Below, in pieces: positions 15,023 to 23,850 of a stretch of 54,516 nucleotides of DNA (position 1 is its first letter; each line of letters begins with the position of its first letter). Below the pieces are notes generated by a model. The model had not been told where the DNA came from. It was given only the letters and a program-made list of their open reading frames with translations, and did no database searches. The DNA lies in assembly GCF_004123795.1 (NCBI RefSeq), contig NZ_MSSM01000036.1, forward strand, positions 1 to 54,516. The letters are read 5' to 3'. This DNA comes from Lacticaseibacillus chiayiensis (GTDB taxonomy: Bacteria > Bacillota > Bacilli > Lactobacillales > Lactobacillaceae). A program made the translations under genes and the position numbers.

Positions 15023-15443
15023 TTGAAAAATCAAGGCAAGCTAACAGTTTATTTTGAACAGCCCTTTTCTCGGGGGCTATTCGAACAAGTGGTGGGTGGA
15101 CACGTATCGTGTTGCCAAGGTTACTTTTGGTACGTAGGTTCCTACAGCGAATGAGTTGTTGTGTTTGATTCAACAACGATGGGGCAGCTTGCATTGGGTA
15201 GCGGCCCAAGAAAGCGTTCTTTCTGAAGTGCCACTGACGACGAACCCGAAGAGGCGCAGTCGGCAAGCGCGAAAAGAGGTTCGAGACTCCAAAAAAGGCC
15301 GAGCATCAACACTTTTGAAGTTAGAGCACAAACAGAACTTGCGGTTGAAAGAGCAACGACGAAAGCAGTTAAAAGATCCGCATGCTCGTGAAGTTCGTTT
15401 GAAGAAACAGGCCAAACGTTTGGAGAAGCATCGCGGTCATTGA
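15023..15443 (+). pseudogene. yjdF: yjdF-like gene broken by frameshift and stop
   Basis: From the TTG at 15023 (AAAGGAGG upstream) the frame reads MKNQGKLTVYFEQPFSRGLFEQVVGGHV, the start of YjdF proteins. Around 15107 one extra T shifts the frame; the homologous continuation RVAKVTFGT is in the next frame, where a TAG follows at 15135. The rest (from PTANELL through NPKRRSRQARKEV to KHRGH, stop 15443) is the typical Lys/Arg-rich YjdF C-terminus. Two lesions make sequencing error less likely than real decay. YjdF function is unknown; in relatives it is controlled by the riboswitch seen upstream. Confidence 0.85.
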
Positions 15444-15467
15444 CAGTTGACGCTTAATCAAATCCGG

Positions 15468-15504
15468 ATTCTACGTAAAGTTGTTTATTTACGTAGAATT
15501 TTTA
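15468..15504 (+). terminator. Rho-independent terminator after yjdF
   Basis: ATTCTACGTAAA and TTTACGTAGAAT form a perfect 12-bp stem followed by TTTT. Confidence 0.85.
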
Positions 15505-15542
15505 TTATTATCAATAGTTAAAGTTCAGTATAGGGAGCAAGA

Positions 15543-16136
15543 ATGTTGGTAGAAAAGATTGTTAATCATCTAACCGTTACTAATCGTCAGCAGTTTAGAA
15601 AGTGGTTAGCAACTCATTATCAAGATGCTACTGAATGTTGGGTGGATGTTAAACGCGGCGTGCCCAAACCGGATGGCACTTTTTGGTATGTTGATGCTGT
15701 TGAAGAGGCCATGTGTTTTGGATGGATTGATAGTACATACAAAAAATTAGCCCCGGATCAACCGGCTTCACAAAGATTTGTTCCTAGACAAACTGGGAGT
15801 ATTTGGTCGGAGCTAAATAAAGAGCGATGTCGGCGTATGATCCTTTTGGGGCGGATGACGCCAGCCGGATATGCCGTATTGCCAAATATGGATCCTAATA
15901 GTTTTAAAATTGATGCTAGCATCGTTCGTGCTCTTAAGAGACGGCCTGGTGCGTGGGCTTATTTTCAATCATGTCTGGCATTATATCAACGTGTCCGATG
16001 TGACACCATTCAAATTAAATGTCATCAGCCAAAGTTGTTTCGCCAGCGGTTGACTAAGTTTGCCAATGCGTGTCAGGCACATCGAATGATCGGTCAGTGG
16101 AATGATGGGGGAAGATTGCCTGTGTCTGATGTTTGA
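15543..16136 (+). CDS. YdeI/OmdA-family protein
   Basis: The 197-residue protein matches the YdeI/OmpD-associated family: NRQQFRKWLATHYQDATECWVDVKRG at the start, AVEEAMCFGWIDSTYKKL as the signature, then RFVPRQTGSIWSELNKERCRRM and a GRMTPAGYAVL segment. In other bacteria members are linked to bacteriocin or antimicrobial-peptide protection, but the biochemical activity is not established. AGGGAG lies five bases before the ATG. It is a single gene, flanked by the yjdF terminator and the aspartase promoter. Confidence 0.82.
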   Translation: MLVEKIVNHLTVTNRQQFRKWLATHYQDATECWVDVKRGVPKPDGTFWYVDAVEEAMCFGWIDSTYKKLAPDQPASQRFVPRQTGSIWSELNKERCRRMILLGRMTPAGYAVLPNMDPNSFKIDASIVRALKRRPGAWAYFQSCLALYQRVRCDTIQIKCHQPKLFRQRLTKFANACQAHRMIGQWNDGGRLPVSDV

Positions 16137-16211
16137 GCATGAAATTTGCGGTAATTTTTTAAGCATTGGTATACTTTTTAGCGTCTTTGTCAGACTACCT
16201 GACACTAAATG

Positions 16212-16239
16212 TTGACGCGCGTTGTGACACGCATATACT
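16212..16239 (+). promoter_or_regulatory. Promoter of the aspartase gene
   Basis: TTGACG (16212-16217), a 16-bp spacer and TATACT (16234-16239) lie about 38 bp before the start codon. Confidence 0.7.
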
Positions 16240-16276
16240 GATAACGTAAATATTGGTATATGAAAGGGAGTTCACA

Positions 16277-17671
16277 ATGCGTATCGAGGAAGATTGTATT
16301 GGCAAGTTGGCAGTAGACGAGGATGTCTTGTACGGGATCCACACCACCCGCGCACTGGCGAATTTTCCGATTAGTCATGAACGGACCGATCCGTTGCTTT
16401 TCAAGAGCTTGATTATCATTAAAAAGGCCGCGGCTCAAGTCAATGCTGCGGCTGGGACGCTGGCGGCACCGAAAGCTAAGGCGATTGTTGCGGCGTGCAA
16501 TAGTCTGCTGATGGGGGAGCACAATGACGCATTGGTTGCGCCCGCCATTCAAGGGAGTGCCGGCACATCGGTAAATATGAATGTGAACGAGGTCATTGCC
16601 AATTTGGCGAGTCACCATACAGCTAAACCTGTACACCCCAATGATGATGTCAATCAGAGCCAGTCAACAAACGATACTTATCCGACAGCCGGGAAAATGG
16701 CGGCTTTGCAGGCATTGCCATCGTTGCAACAGGCATTGACATTCTTAGTGAAATCACTGCTGACTAAAGCGGACGAATTTGCTGATGTTGTCAAAGTCGG
16801 GCGAACTCAGTTGCAAGACGCTGTTCCGACAACGTTTGGCCATACCTTTCAGGCATATGCGCACTTGTTTCAGCGCGATCAGGTGCGCCTAACTCGAGCT
16901 GCTGATGATTTGCGACATGTCAACTTAGGTGGCACCGCAATTGGTACCGGCTTAAATGCTTCGCCGTATTACCGGGAGCATATTGTTGGGCAAGTCAATC
17001 ACTTGATAGATTTAAACCTTGAGCAAGCGGAAGACCTGGTTGATGCAACGCAGAATTGCGATGTTTTGGTTGCTTTTTCCGGTGCGATGAAGGGGTTGGC
17101 GACTGATTTGTCGAAGTTTGCCAACGACTTACGTTTATTGAGTAGCGGTCCTCAGGCAGGGTTGAACGAGCTTCATCTGCCGCCCAAGCAGGCGGGGTCC
17201 TCAATTATGCCAGGGAAGGTTAATCCAGTGATTCCGGAAGTAGTCAATCAAATCGCTTTTCAGGTGATTGGTCAGGATGTCACGATCAGTATGGCTGCCG
17301 AGGCAGGACAATTGGAACTAAATGCCTTCGAGCCGATTATTTTCCGCGATTTGTTGCAGGGGGAGCGGTACTTGGCGCGCGGCATCGATACGCTAACCGC
17401 CAACTGTGTGACAGGCTTAACAGTTAACCGACAGCAGTGTGCCGAAAATGTTGGGCATTCAGCGATTAGTGCCACGATTTTAAGCCCGTATCTAGGCTAT
17501 GAAGCAACGACGAAACTCGTCAAAACCAGTCTTAAAAAGCATGTGGCGATTCCGGAACTGCTTAGACGCCAGCATCAGTTACCTGATACCTTGATTGCTC
17601 ACCTCTTTTCACCGGATGTGATGACAAATGAAGAGCCAGTTCAGAAGGAGGCTGCTGGGAACAAGCGATAA
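16277..17671 (+). CDS. aspA: Aspartate ammonia-lyase
   Basis: The 464-residue protein (ATG at 16277, AAAGGGAG upstream) belongs to the fumarase/aspartase superfamily. MRIEEDCIGKLAVDEDVLYGIHT is the aspartase-type N-terminus. GSAGTSVNMNVNEV, NQSQSTNDTYPTA (substrate-binding TND) and GRTQLQDAVPTTFG follow. The signature GSSIMPGKVNP, with its catalytic Ser loop, is near residue 310. Aspartase interconverts L-aspartate with fumarate and ammonia, which in lactobacilli links amino acids to malate/fumarate metabolism. Fumarase class II is the alternative, but the MRIEED start favours aspartase. Own promoter upstream; bidirectional terminator downstream. Confidence 0.88.
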   Translation: MRIEEDCIGKLAVDEDVLYGIHTTRALANFPISHERTDPLLFKSLIIIKKAAAQVNAAAGTLAAPKAKAIVAACNSLLMGEHNDALVAPAIQGSAGTSVNMNVNEVIANLASHHTAKPVHPNDDVNQSQSTNDTYPTAGKMAALQALPSLQQALTFLVKSLLTKADEFADVVKVGRTQLQDAVPTTFGHTFQAYAHLFQRDQVRLTRAADDLRHVNLGGTAIGTGLNASPYYREHIVGQVNHLIDLNLEQAEDLVDATQNCDVLVAFSGAMKGLATDLSKFANDLRLLSSGPQAGLNELHLPPKQAGSSIMPGKVNPVIPEVVNQIAFQVIGQDVTISMAAEAGQLELNAFEPIIFRDLLQGERYLARGIDTLTANCVTGLTVNRQQCAENVGHSAISATILSPYLGYEATTKLVKTSLKKHVAIPELLRRQHQLPDTLIAHLFSPDVMTNEEPVQKEAAGNKR

Positions 17672-17695
17672 GGTGGACGGTTCTGGGGGAGCTGG

Positions 17696-17711
17696 TGTTC
17701 CACATGAAACA
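17696..17711. promoter_or_regulatory. parS-like palindrome 3
   Basis: TGTTCCACATGAAACA, 15 of 16 matches to the degenerate ParB consensus. It is the first of three sites in 82 bp after aspA. Confidence 0.45.
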
Positions 17712-17728
17712 GTCGAATTATTATTTTG

Positions 17729-17744
17729 AGTTTCATGTGGAACT
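17729..17744. promoter_or_regulatory. parS-like palindrome 4 (weak)
   Basis: AGTTTCATGTGGAACT, 13 of 16 matches. It is listed because it lies between two better sites. Confidence 0.3.
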
Positions 17745-17761
17745 TTGAGTGTGAGAGTCGG

Positions 17762-17777
17762 AGTTTCACGTGAAACA
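17762..17777. promoter_or_regulatory. parS-like palindrome 5
   Basis: AGTTTCACGTGAAACA, 15 of 16 matches to TGTTTCACGTGAAACA with a perfect 12-bp inner palindrome. Confidence 0.5.
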
Positions 17778-17813
17778 CGGCCAACAAATGGTCACTGTTA
17801 TTACCGAACAAAT

Positions 17814-17855
17814 CAAAAAGGCGCTTACGGCATTTTTACCGTAAGCGTCTTTTTT
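17814..17855. terminator. Bidirectional terminator between aspA and the glycosyltransferase gene
   Basis: CGCTTACGG and CCGTAAGCG form the stem. AAAAAG and CTTTTTT on the two sides give U-runs in both directions. Confidence 0.9.
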
Positions 17856-17884
17856 ATGTCGTCATAGGTAATTTCGAACAAGTA

Positions 17885-18994
17885 TTAGCCGGCAACCTTG
17901 GTTCTGGTTGGCTGATGTTCAATAATTGGCATCCACTGCGACACAATATTTTCCGGGCTAAAATGACTGGCGCGTTCCAGGCTTTGATGAGCATAGTGTT
18001 TCCGTAATTCTGGTTGTGCTATCATTTTTTTGAGGTTGGCAATAAAGTCCGGGACATCCTGAGCCTTGGTGAGTAGACCATATTGATTGTTGCCGAGGTA
18101 CTCGCGCGATCCGGTGTTTTCCATGGCGACTACGGGAAGTCCAGAGGCCATGGCCTCACCGATAACAAGCGGCATGCCTTCCCAACGTGAGGTTGAAACG
18201 AAAATGGAGGCGGCGCGATAGTGATCTCGAAGCGCTTGGTCCTTCAACGGTCCCTGATAAATGAGTTTATCGCTCACGTGGAAGTAATCAATCAAATCGT
18301 AAAAGTTTTTCATGTCTTCATCGGTACCGCCACCGGCAATAGCGATTTTCCAGTCATCAGGTAAGGAAACGGCGGCCTCCAGCAGGAAGTCGATACCTTT
18401 GTGGGCAATGGCAATGCGGCCGGTGAACGCAATTCGGTGAGCATTGAGGTCCGCCTCACCAGTTGGTACTAGGGTGAGGGGATTGTAGATTTTAATAGTG
18501 CGAGGGTTAAAGCGTTTGTACGAGTTCAAATCGCTTTCGGTCAATGTCACCAGCGTGTCGACAGCCTGAAGACCACCTTCAAACTCGGCTTGCATCTGGA
18601 CGTAGTAATCTTCCATGTAAGTAGCATAGTTGTTGTGCATCCAGCCAATCAGGTTAACATCTGGCAAAGCCCGCTTAATTAACGGAGCAAAACTGGTGGT
18701 CAAGCCTGCTGGCAAAATGACGGTCTGGAAATGTTGGTCACGAATCGTAGCAATGAGATCTTCAATTTGGTCGTGATAATGATCATATGGATCACTGCCA
18801 AAAAAGTTCAGCAATTTAGGATCGGTAGGCCGACGCGCGACAAGTAAAGGTGCATCCAATTCAAAATAAGCAGGGGCGTTTGCCAAGGTGTAGAAACTAA
18901 CATCATACTGCTTAACAAGATTGTTACCTAAAACCGTTGAAGCGCGCTTAACGCCATCCATCACGATGTTTTCAAGAACGATCATAACTTTCAT
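17885..18994 (-). CDS. GT-B glycosyltransferase, family 4-like
   Basis: The 369-residue protein has the two-domain GT-B pattern. The N-terminal acceptor domain runs from MKVMIVLENIVMDGVKRAS, with an early GWMHNNYATY His-containing motif. The C-terminal donor domain includes IAFTGRIAIAHKGIDFLLEA, WKIAIAGGGTDE and the EX7E signature in EGMPLVIGEAMASGLPVVA. Such enzymes move a sugar from a nucleotide-sugar to a lipid, wall or exopolysaccharide precursor. No other polysaccharide genes are next to it. The ribosome binding site GGGGGGAG is about 25 bases from the ATG with a GCCGCT/AGCGGC hairpin between, so initiation may be unusual. Confidence 0.88.
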   Translation of the reverse strand: MKVMIVLENIVMDGVKRASTVLGNNLVKQYDVSFYTLANAPAYFELDAPLLVARRPTDPKLLNFFGSDPYDHYHDQIEDLIATIRDQHFQTVILPAGLTTSFAPLIKRALPDVNLIGWMHNNYATYMEDYYVQMQAEFEGGLQAVDTLVTLTESDLNSYKRFNPRTIKIYNPLTLVPTGEADLNAHRIAFTGRIAIAHKGIDFLLEAAVSLPDDWKIAIAGGGTDEDMKNFYDLIDYFHVSDKLIYQGPLKDQALRDHYRAASIFVSTSRWEGMPLVIGEAMASGLPVVAMENTGSREYLGNNQYGLLTKAQDVPDFIANLKKMIAQPELRKHYAHQSLERASHFSPENIVSQWMPIIEHQPTRTKVAG

Positions 18995-19143
18995 AAGTGT
19001 TCGCCGCTAACGATCAGCGGCTCCCCCCTTTCTTCTGAGTACGTTACGAACTGACTGCAGCGTCCAGTCGAAGTGGCACGACTACTAAAAATAGTAGCGG
19101 GGTCAGAACAGCTTTCGAAGCAATATTCAAAACCGTTTATATT

Positions 19144-19173
19144 ATCATACACGCTTTTTATTAGTAAGTGCAA
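19144..19173 (-). promoter_or_regulatory. Promoter of the glycosyltransferase gene
   Basis: On the reverse strand TTGCAC (19173-19168), an 18-bp spacer and TATGAT (19149-19144) give a leader of about 140 bases. The 18995-19525 gap otherwise holds only a CTACT/AGTAG hairpin, two parS-like sites and no convincing gene. Confidence 0.6.
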
Positions 19174-19269
19174 GTTTTTTCGCTGGAAGGCTGACATATC
19201 AAGGGTTAACGAGTGGGGTACATATTGGAAAAGGGGGAGCCATGAGAATTCCATTAATGGCTCGTGTTT

Positions 19270-19285
19270 TGTTTCACGTGAAAAT
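19270..19285. promoter_or_regulatory. parS-like palindrome 6
   Basis: TGTTTCACGTGAAAAT, 14 of 16 matches, upstream of the glycosyltransferase promoter. Confidence 0.4.
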
Positions 19286-19490
19286 CAGCGTGACGTTAAG
19301 AAAACGCTTAAGTAATGCATAACTTAATTTTACAAATTGAGAAGTTTCGGCGCTTGGATTCGGATAGAAACATGACAAATAAGCTTTCCGGGAACGGCCT
19401 TGAAACAACCAAAAAGAATCAGTAGCCAATTGGGAACAGAAGACATGGATTGTTTCATTCAAAGTATTGAGGCGTTGACATGTTTTGATT

Positions 19491-19506
19491 AGTTTCACGT
19501 GGAACA
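19491..19506. promoter_or_regulatory. parS-like palindrome 7
   Basis: AGTTTCACGTGGAACA, 15 of 16 matches, about 20 bp beyond the end of the transglutaminase gene. Confidence 0.45.
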
Positions 19507-19525
19507 CGCAAAATAATTCATGAGG

Positions 19526-21694
19526 TTAATTATGTTTCACGTGAAACGCTCGCTGCGTGTAGGCGAAGAGTTGCCGGCGAAGCGCCTGCAGAGACAAGGC
19601 TAACGTCTCCGGATTTACTGTCGTTTTGCCGAAGATCATTTGCTCGTAAGCTTGGGTTAGCCTGGACATATTGGTTTGTTCGCCCAAACGTGTATCAATT
19701 ATTTTGGCATACGCACTTAAGGTTTGACTGGCAGGACGATGCTGGATTCGCCGTAAGCTCCAAAGCAATAACCGATAGCGGCGTGGAAATCTGGTTGTCG
19801 TAAGGCCAATGCCGATGAGCCAAGCAACAAGTGCAGGGAGTTGCCAGAATGCAAGTATGATCAGTAACAAACTGACGATAAGGAGCGAAATAACGAGCCA
19901 AGGAACGTTGCTGAGAGACGACCGAGAATGCGTTTTCGTTGCAGACGGCGAACTAGTGGATGGTTTACGCGATACAGGGGCGGATGAACTTACACTTGAT
20001 GATGATGGCGTACTATCAAAGACGCTGTTATTAGCGGATGCTGCAGGAATATTTTCTTGCGGCGTTGCGGGATCATTAAAGCCGGGCGTTGGTTCAAATG
20101 GTAGCCAACCTAAATTGGTGAAGTAAACTTCCGGCCACGAGTGAGCGTTACTGTTGCGAATCACATATTCTTTATGTTGGCCTGATCCGCCAATGAAAGT
20201 CCCGGTATTGAATCCTTTGGCCCACCGAGCAGGCAAGCCAATGCTACGACATAGCACGACCATTGCCGATGAAAAATTATCACAGTAGCCGATTGGCGCA
20301 TCAAAAAGAAAGTAATCAACATAATCGTGACCGGGTGGTGTCAGCTGCGCATCAGTTTTGGAGTAGGTGAAGCGGGGGTCGGATTTGAGATAGTTTTGAA
20401 TTGCAAGCACTTTTTCATACGGTGTCTGGGCCTTGGCCGTGATTTTTTCGGCAAGCTGCTTTACGCGTTTCGGCAGCGTTGATGGTAATTGTAGGTAGCG
20501 GCTGCCAACCTGCTGACGATTGCTGGTTGCTGCAGTTAATTGTGCCGACGTGATTTGTTTTGGTTGCACCTGAATATCTATGCGTTGAAATCGGGATTGA
20601 TTGATTGTGCTGACGCGTCGGGTGGCGGTGTTGAGCAGAAAGTCAGTCGTGGGATCAGGTTGACCGCCAGTAAACGTCAATTGCCCATAAGGAAGCGGCA
20701 AAAATGATTTGCTTCCGTTGAAGATCAAGGTTGTACTTTGAGCTGGGCCATAGTCAACAGAAGCATTTGGATCGCGCATGATGGCCCCATCCAACGGCAC
20801 GGTCTGACTTTGATTAACGCCAGGTTGCCAACCGGTGCCGGTGTATGTTGCATCAACCGCCACGCGATAGTAACTGGCTTCGGCGCTGGTGGCTGTAAAA
20901 ACAGGCGTTGGATCATCATAAACCGGGCCGCCTAACACGCGACTGTTTTCCGTATATCCGGTGCGCCTGGAACCATTGATGTAAGTTTGAATGCCTGCGT
21001 AGAAACCGCGCTGATTTAAACGATCACGAAATGGAACGGATATATCGGCTAATTGTTCATTCAAGGAGGTTGATGTAGACAACCAAGCCAAGCCGAGGGT
21101 GACCCCACTGATAAGGGTGCAGCCAATTAAAAGCGGCCACCAATGATTGCCATACAGGTGCAGCATTGCCATCAAGCCGGTGAGGACTGCGAGTTGAATG
21201 AATTGGGTCGTGAGATCATTGCCGTTGAAAATATGAACGGCTAGCAGATAGCTGAGCACAATGGCAATGGCTCCGGGATAAAACCGGACGACAACTGTCA
21301 AAAGTAGGAGAAATGCCACCAAAGTAATAATCAACGTCATGCTAAGCACAGTCGGCACATCGATACCACCGACACGTAAAAACTTTGAGGTCGCTGCGGA
21401 AAATGTCCGCAGATAAGCAGTCAACCAAGAGAGGCCAAATGGCAGTTTTAACGGCACAATGGCCCAAAGTCCGCCGATCATGGCAGCAATCGTGATGATG
21501 CCCCAAAAAGGCCACCACTGCGGCCAGAATGTGGCGACGTAAAGGATGAGGCTGATGCCGATCACATAAACCACGAGCGCACGCGGGTGGCCAATCGGAT
21601 TAATATCGGCAAATGGCTGCAAAAACAAAAATAAAAGCCACCATGTTAATAAGACCATGATGAATCGTTGCAACCACTTAGGCATGAACGCCAC
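19526..21694 (-). CDS. Membrane-bound transglutaminase-like protein (TgpA family)
   Basis: The 722-residue protein has about seven N-terminal membrane segments (residues 10-220). An extracellular transglutaminase-type cysteine fold at about 430-540 has catalytic Cys in IGYCDNFSSAMV, His in NSNAHSWPEVYF and the following GWLPFEPTPGF acidic strand. A Ser-rich linker leads to one more membrane helix near 595-615 and a helical C-terminal tail. It is the third gene of a moxR-DUF58-tgpA operon, and its start overlaps the DUF58 gene by 17 bp. This operon type is widespread, and a chaperone/membrane protease-like assembly role is suggested for it. The substrate is unknown. Confidence 0.88.
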   Translation of the reverse strand: MAFMPKWLQRFIMVLLTWWLLFLFLQPFADINPIGHPRALVVYVIGISLILYVATFWPQWWPFWGIITIAAMIGGLWAIVPLKLPFGLSWLTAYLRTFSAATSKFLRVGGIDVPTVLSMTLIITLVAFLLLLTVVVRFYPGAIAIVLSYLLAVHIFNGNDLTTQFIQLAVLTGLMAMLHLYGNHWWPLLIGCTLISGVTLGLAWLSTSTSLNEQLADISVPFRDRLNQRGFYAGIQTYINGSRRTGYTENSRVLGGPVYDDPTPVFTATSAEASYYRVAVDATYTGTGWQPGVNQSQTVPLDGAIMRDPNASVDYGPAQSTTLIFNGSKSFLPLPYGQLTFTGGQPDPTTDFLLNTATRRVSTINQSRFQRIDIQVQPKQITSAQLTAATSNRQQVGSRYLQLPSTLPKRVKQLAEKITAKAQTPYEKVLAIQNYLKSDPRFTYSKTDAQLTPPGHDYVDYFLFDAPIGYCDNFSSAMVVLCRSIGLPARWAKGFNTGTFIGGSGQHKEYVIRNSNAHSWPEVYFTNLGWLPFEPTPGFNDPATPQENIPAASANNSVFDSTPSSSSVSSSAPVSRKPSTSSPSATKTHSRSSLSNVPWLVISLLIVSLLLIILAFWQLPALVAWLIGIGLTTTRFPRRYRLLLWSLRRIQHRPASQTLSAYAKIIDTRLGEQTNMSRLTQAYEQMIFGKTTVNPETLALSLQALRRQLFAYTQRAFHVKHN
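19533..19548. promoter_or_regulatory. parS-like palindrome 8, inside the transglutaminase 3' end
   Basis: TGTTTCACGTGAAACG, 15 of 16 matches. It encodes the last residues (FHVKHN) of the transglutaminase-like protein, so the site is tolerated within coding DNA. Confidence 0.5.
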
Positions 21695-22670
21695 CTCCTG
21701 ACAAAGAAATCAAAGCGGTAGCGGCGGGAGAGAGTGCCTGCAAAAACGGCTTTGCTGTAACTGAGTCTGTTGCTAGCACTAGATAAGCCCGATGATGTTG
21801 TGGTGAAGCCGAGTCGGATAAGGTTGCGGGATCGGCCACCCCTTCAGAATGAAAACCAGCTAGTAGCGCATCTTGTTGTCCACGGGTAATCCAGGTTAAT
21901 CGCTGATCCAACAAAAGGCCGTCACCACTGAAAATGCCAGTGTCCAGCAAACTGGCAAAAAGACTCAAGGCTGATTCAAGTGGAAGCGAAGGCGTCACAA
22001 CAAGCAGCAACGTCCAAGCAGTTTGGCCTTCATATTCATCATCATGAACAATCAAAGAATCAGCATGGGCGCTAATTTTCCAGGCGATTTGTTGGATATT
22101 ATCACCCGGGAAATATTCGCGGAAATTTTTAATGCGATCGCTGGGTAAACCAGCGTCAGCCGCCGCCATTTTTTGTGAAAAATCCATGGCAATTTTGGCA
22201 GCAGTCTCGGGTTGGCGGACTGGGCCAACTGTTATCGGCGTTGTGAGTTGTAGAGGGAGCGTTTTGCGAAACCAGCCGAAAAAATCCGTGACAGTCACGG
22301 TGAATGGCAGCTGATCATAAACGCCACGTGGCAGTTGCAAGGTAACTTTGGCTGTGCGTTGACCAGCCAGGAGATGCCAGGTGCTGGTTTTGGTGGCGTC
22401 TAGTAAAAATAAGTTGGGTAACCATCTACCCTGTGTTAGCGTCAAATGGCGTGTTGTCGGGCGCTCGGCAATCATTGTCGTGTGATTAGGCCTGAAGCGT
22501 AAATGTCCACGTATCGGCCAGAGCAGCGGCAACACGAGCAACAGCAGAAGCATCAAAGCAAATTCACTCACAAACCAGCTGCTCGATGAATTAAACGTCA
22601 TTCCGAAGCCAACAAGCAGACCGAACATGACGACAAGTGCACTATTGATAAAAAAATTTCGCCAATGCAT
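21678..22670 (-). CDS. DUF58-family membrane protein
   Basis: The 330-residue protein has two membrane helices at the N-terminus (about 10-27 and 35-52), then a beta-rich region. The DUF58 signature is around RIKNFREYFPGDNIQQIAWK followed by AHADSLIVHDDEYE. The rest has a von Willebrand A-like strand pattern (TAWTLLLVVTPSLP) without a clear complete MIDAS motif. It is encoded between the MoxR ATPase (5-bp gap) and the transglutaminase (17-bp overlap), the standard arrangement in which DUF58 is thought to link the ATPase to a membrane target. Confidence 0.88.
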   Translation of the reverse strand: MHWRNFFINSALVVMFGLLVGFGMTFNSSSSWFVSEFALMLLLLLVLPLLWPIRGHLRFRPNHTTMIAERPTTRHLTLTQGRWLPNLFLLDATKTSTWHLLAGQRTAKVTLQLPRGVYDQLPFTVTVTDFFGWFRKTLPLQLTTPITVGPVRQPETAAKIAMDFSQKMAAADAGLPSDRIKNFREYFPGDNIQQIAWKISAHADSLIVHDDEYEGQTAWTLLLVVTPSLPLESALSLFASLLDTGIFSGDGLLLDQRLTWITRGQQDALLAGFHSEGVADPATLSDSASPQHHRAYLVLATDSVTAKPFLQALSPAATALISLSGGGVHA

Positions 22671-22674
22671 CGTG

Positions 22675-23610
22675 TCACCCCCGTACTGGTGTGGCAGTGT
22701 TTTGTAGAATGTCGGTTAAAATATCGATTGGTGAGATGGTCGGATCCTTCATGATCAAGCGATGGCCAAAGACCGGGATCGTCAGGGCTTGAATATCTTC
22801 AGGGGTCACGTAATTGCGGCCATTGAGCATAGCGAAGGCTTTCGCGGCGCTCACCAACGCAATGCCGCCACGCGGACTGATGCCTAAACGAATACGTTGG
22901 TCTGTTCGGGTCGCTTCGACAAGTGCAAGAACATAATTAGCAATTGCATCGGTCACGGTAATAGTCGTGACAAGCTTTTTGCTCTCTGCTAGCGTGTCGG
23001 GATCAAGTAATGGTTTCAAAGCGGTAATCATGGTTTGGCGATCTGGACTCAGAAGCAGGCTTTTTTCGGCAGCGGCGTCGGGATAACCAAGCGATAGGCG
23101 CAACATAAATCGATCCAGTTGGGCCTCAGGCAAAGGATAGGTTCCCGCATAGTCAGTTGGATTCTCCGTGGCCATGACAAAGAAGTCGGGCGACAATGGG
23201 TAGGTACGCCCGTCGGTGGTGACGCGGCGTTCACCCATTGCTTCCAGTAAAGCAGCCTGAGTGCGTGGGGTGGCGCGATTGATTTCGTCTGCCAGTAAGA
23301 TGCTGGTAAAAATCGGACCGCGCTGAAACTCAAATGCGTTCGTAGCCCGATTGAAAATAGACGTACCGAGAACATCGCTAGGCAACATATCTGGTGTGAA
23401 TTGAATTCGGGAAAACGGCATTGCCAGCGTTTTAGCGATCGCCTGCACTAAGGTCGTCTTGCCAACGCCGGGAATGTCTTCAAACAAGACGTGGCCATTG
23501 GCTAGTAATGCTGTAAAAGCCAGCTTGATCGGCATCGGCTTGCCAACCACAATGGTCGCGACTTGCTGCTGCGCTGCCGAAAAGATTGATTGCGCTTCAT
23601 TGATTTCCAT
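22675..23610 (-). CDS. MoxR-family AAA+ ATPase
   Basis: The 311-residue ATPase has Walker A GVGKTT at 48-53, Walker B ILLADE at 104-109 in the motif EINRATPRTQAALLEAMGE that typifies MoxR proteins, a sensor-1 FVMATENP, and an RLGISPRGG sensor-2/arginine region. MoxR ATPases act as chaperones that mature or insert metal cofactors in protein complexes together with DUF58 or VWA partners. GGAGG lies eight bases before the ATG. It is the first gene of the operon, and a short TTGCTG-N17-AATAAT promoter-like element lies directly upstream. Confidence 0.92.
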   Translation of the reverse strand: MEINEAQSIFSAAQQQVATIVVGKPMPIKLAFTALLANGHVLFEDIPGVGKTTLVQAIAKTLAMPFSRIQFTPDMLPSDVLGTSIFNRATNAFEFQRGPIFTSILLADEINRATPRTQAALLEAMGERRVTTDGRTYPLSPDFFVMATENPTDYAGTYPLPEAQLDRFMLRLSLGYPDAAAEKSLLLSPDRQTMITALKPLLDPDTLAESKKLVTTITVTDAIANYVLALVEATRTDQRIRLGISPRGGIALVSAAKAFAMLNGRNYVTPEDIQALTIPVFGHRLIMKDPTISPIDILTDILQNTATPVRG

Positions 23611-23850
23611 TGTGATTCCTCCATGCCGCCATTATTCAGGAAAAAGAACCAAACAGCAAGTGTCCTGCCGTGTCGTGTTGTAAAAAATATGAGTGTATCG
23701 ATTGCAGACCGGGCGACGATTGGTACGCTGCTGACGAGTAGATGTACTTTGGGGTTCGTTTTGTCACCGGGATCTTCTCGATAGCGACACATTTTCGCCT
23801 GCGGTATACTGTGACCATAACCAGTAAGCATCCAAGATGGGGGCAGGCAA

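Noticed and set aside
18991-19254. An 87-codon gene upstream of the glycosyltransferase
   Set aside because: It covers the promoter and 5' leader of the glycosyltransferase gene, lacks its own ribosome binding site, and the product is of low-complexity, Cys/Ser-rich composition.
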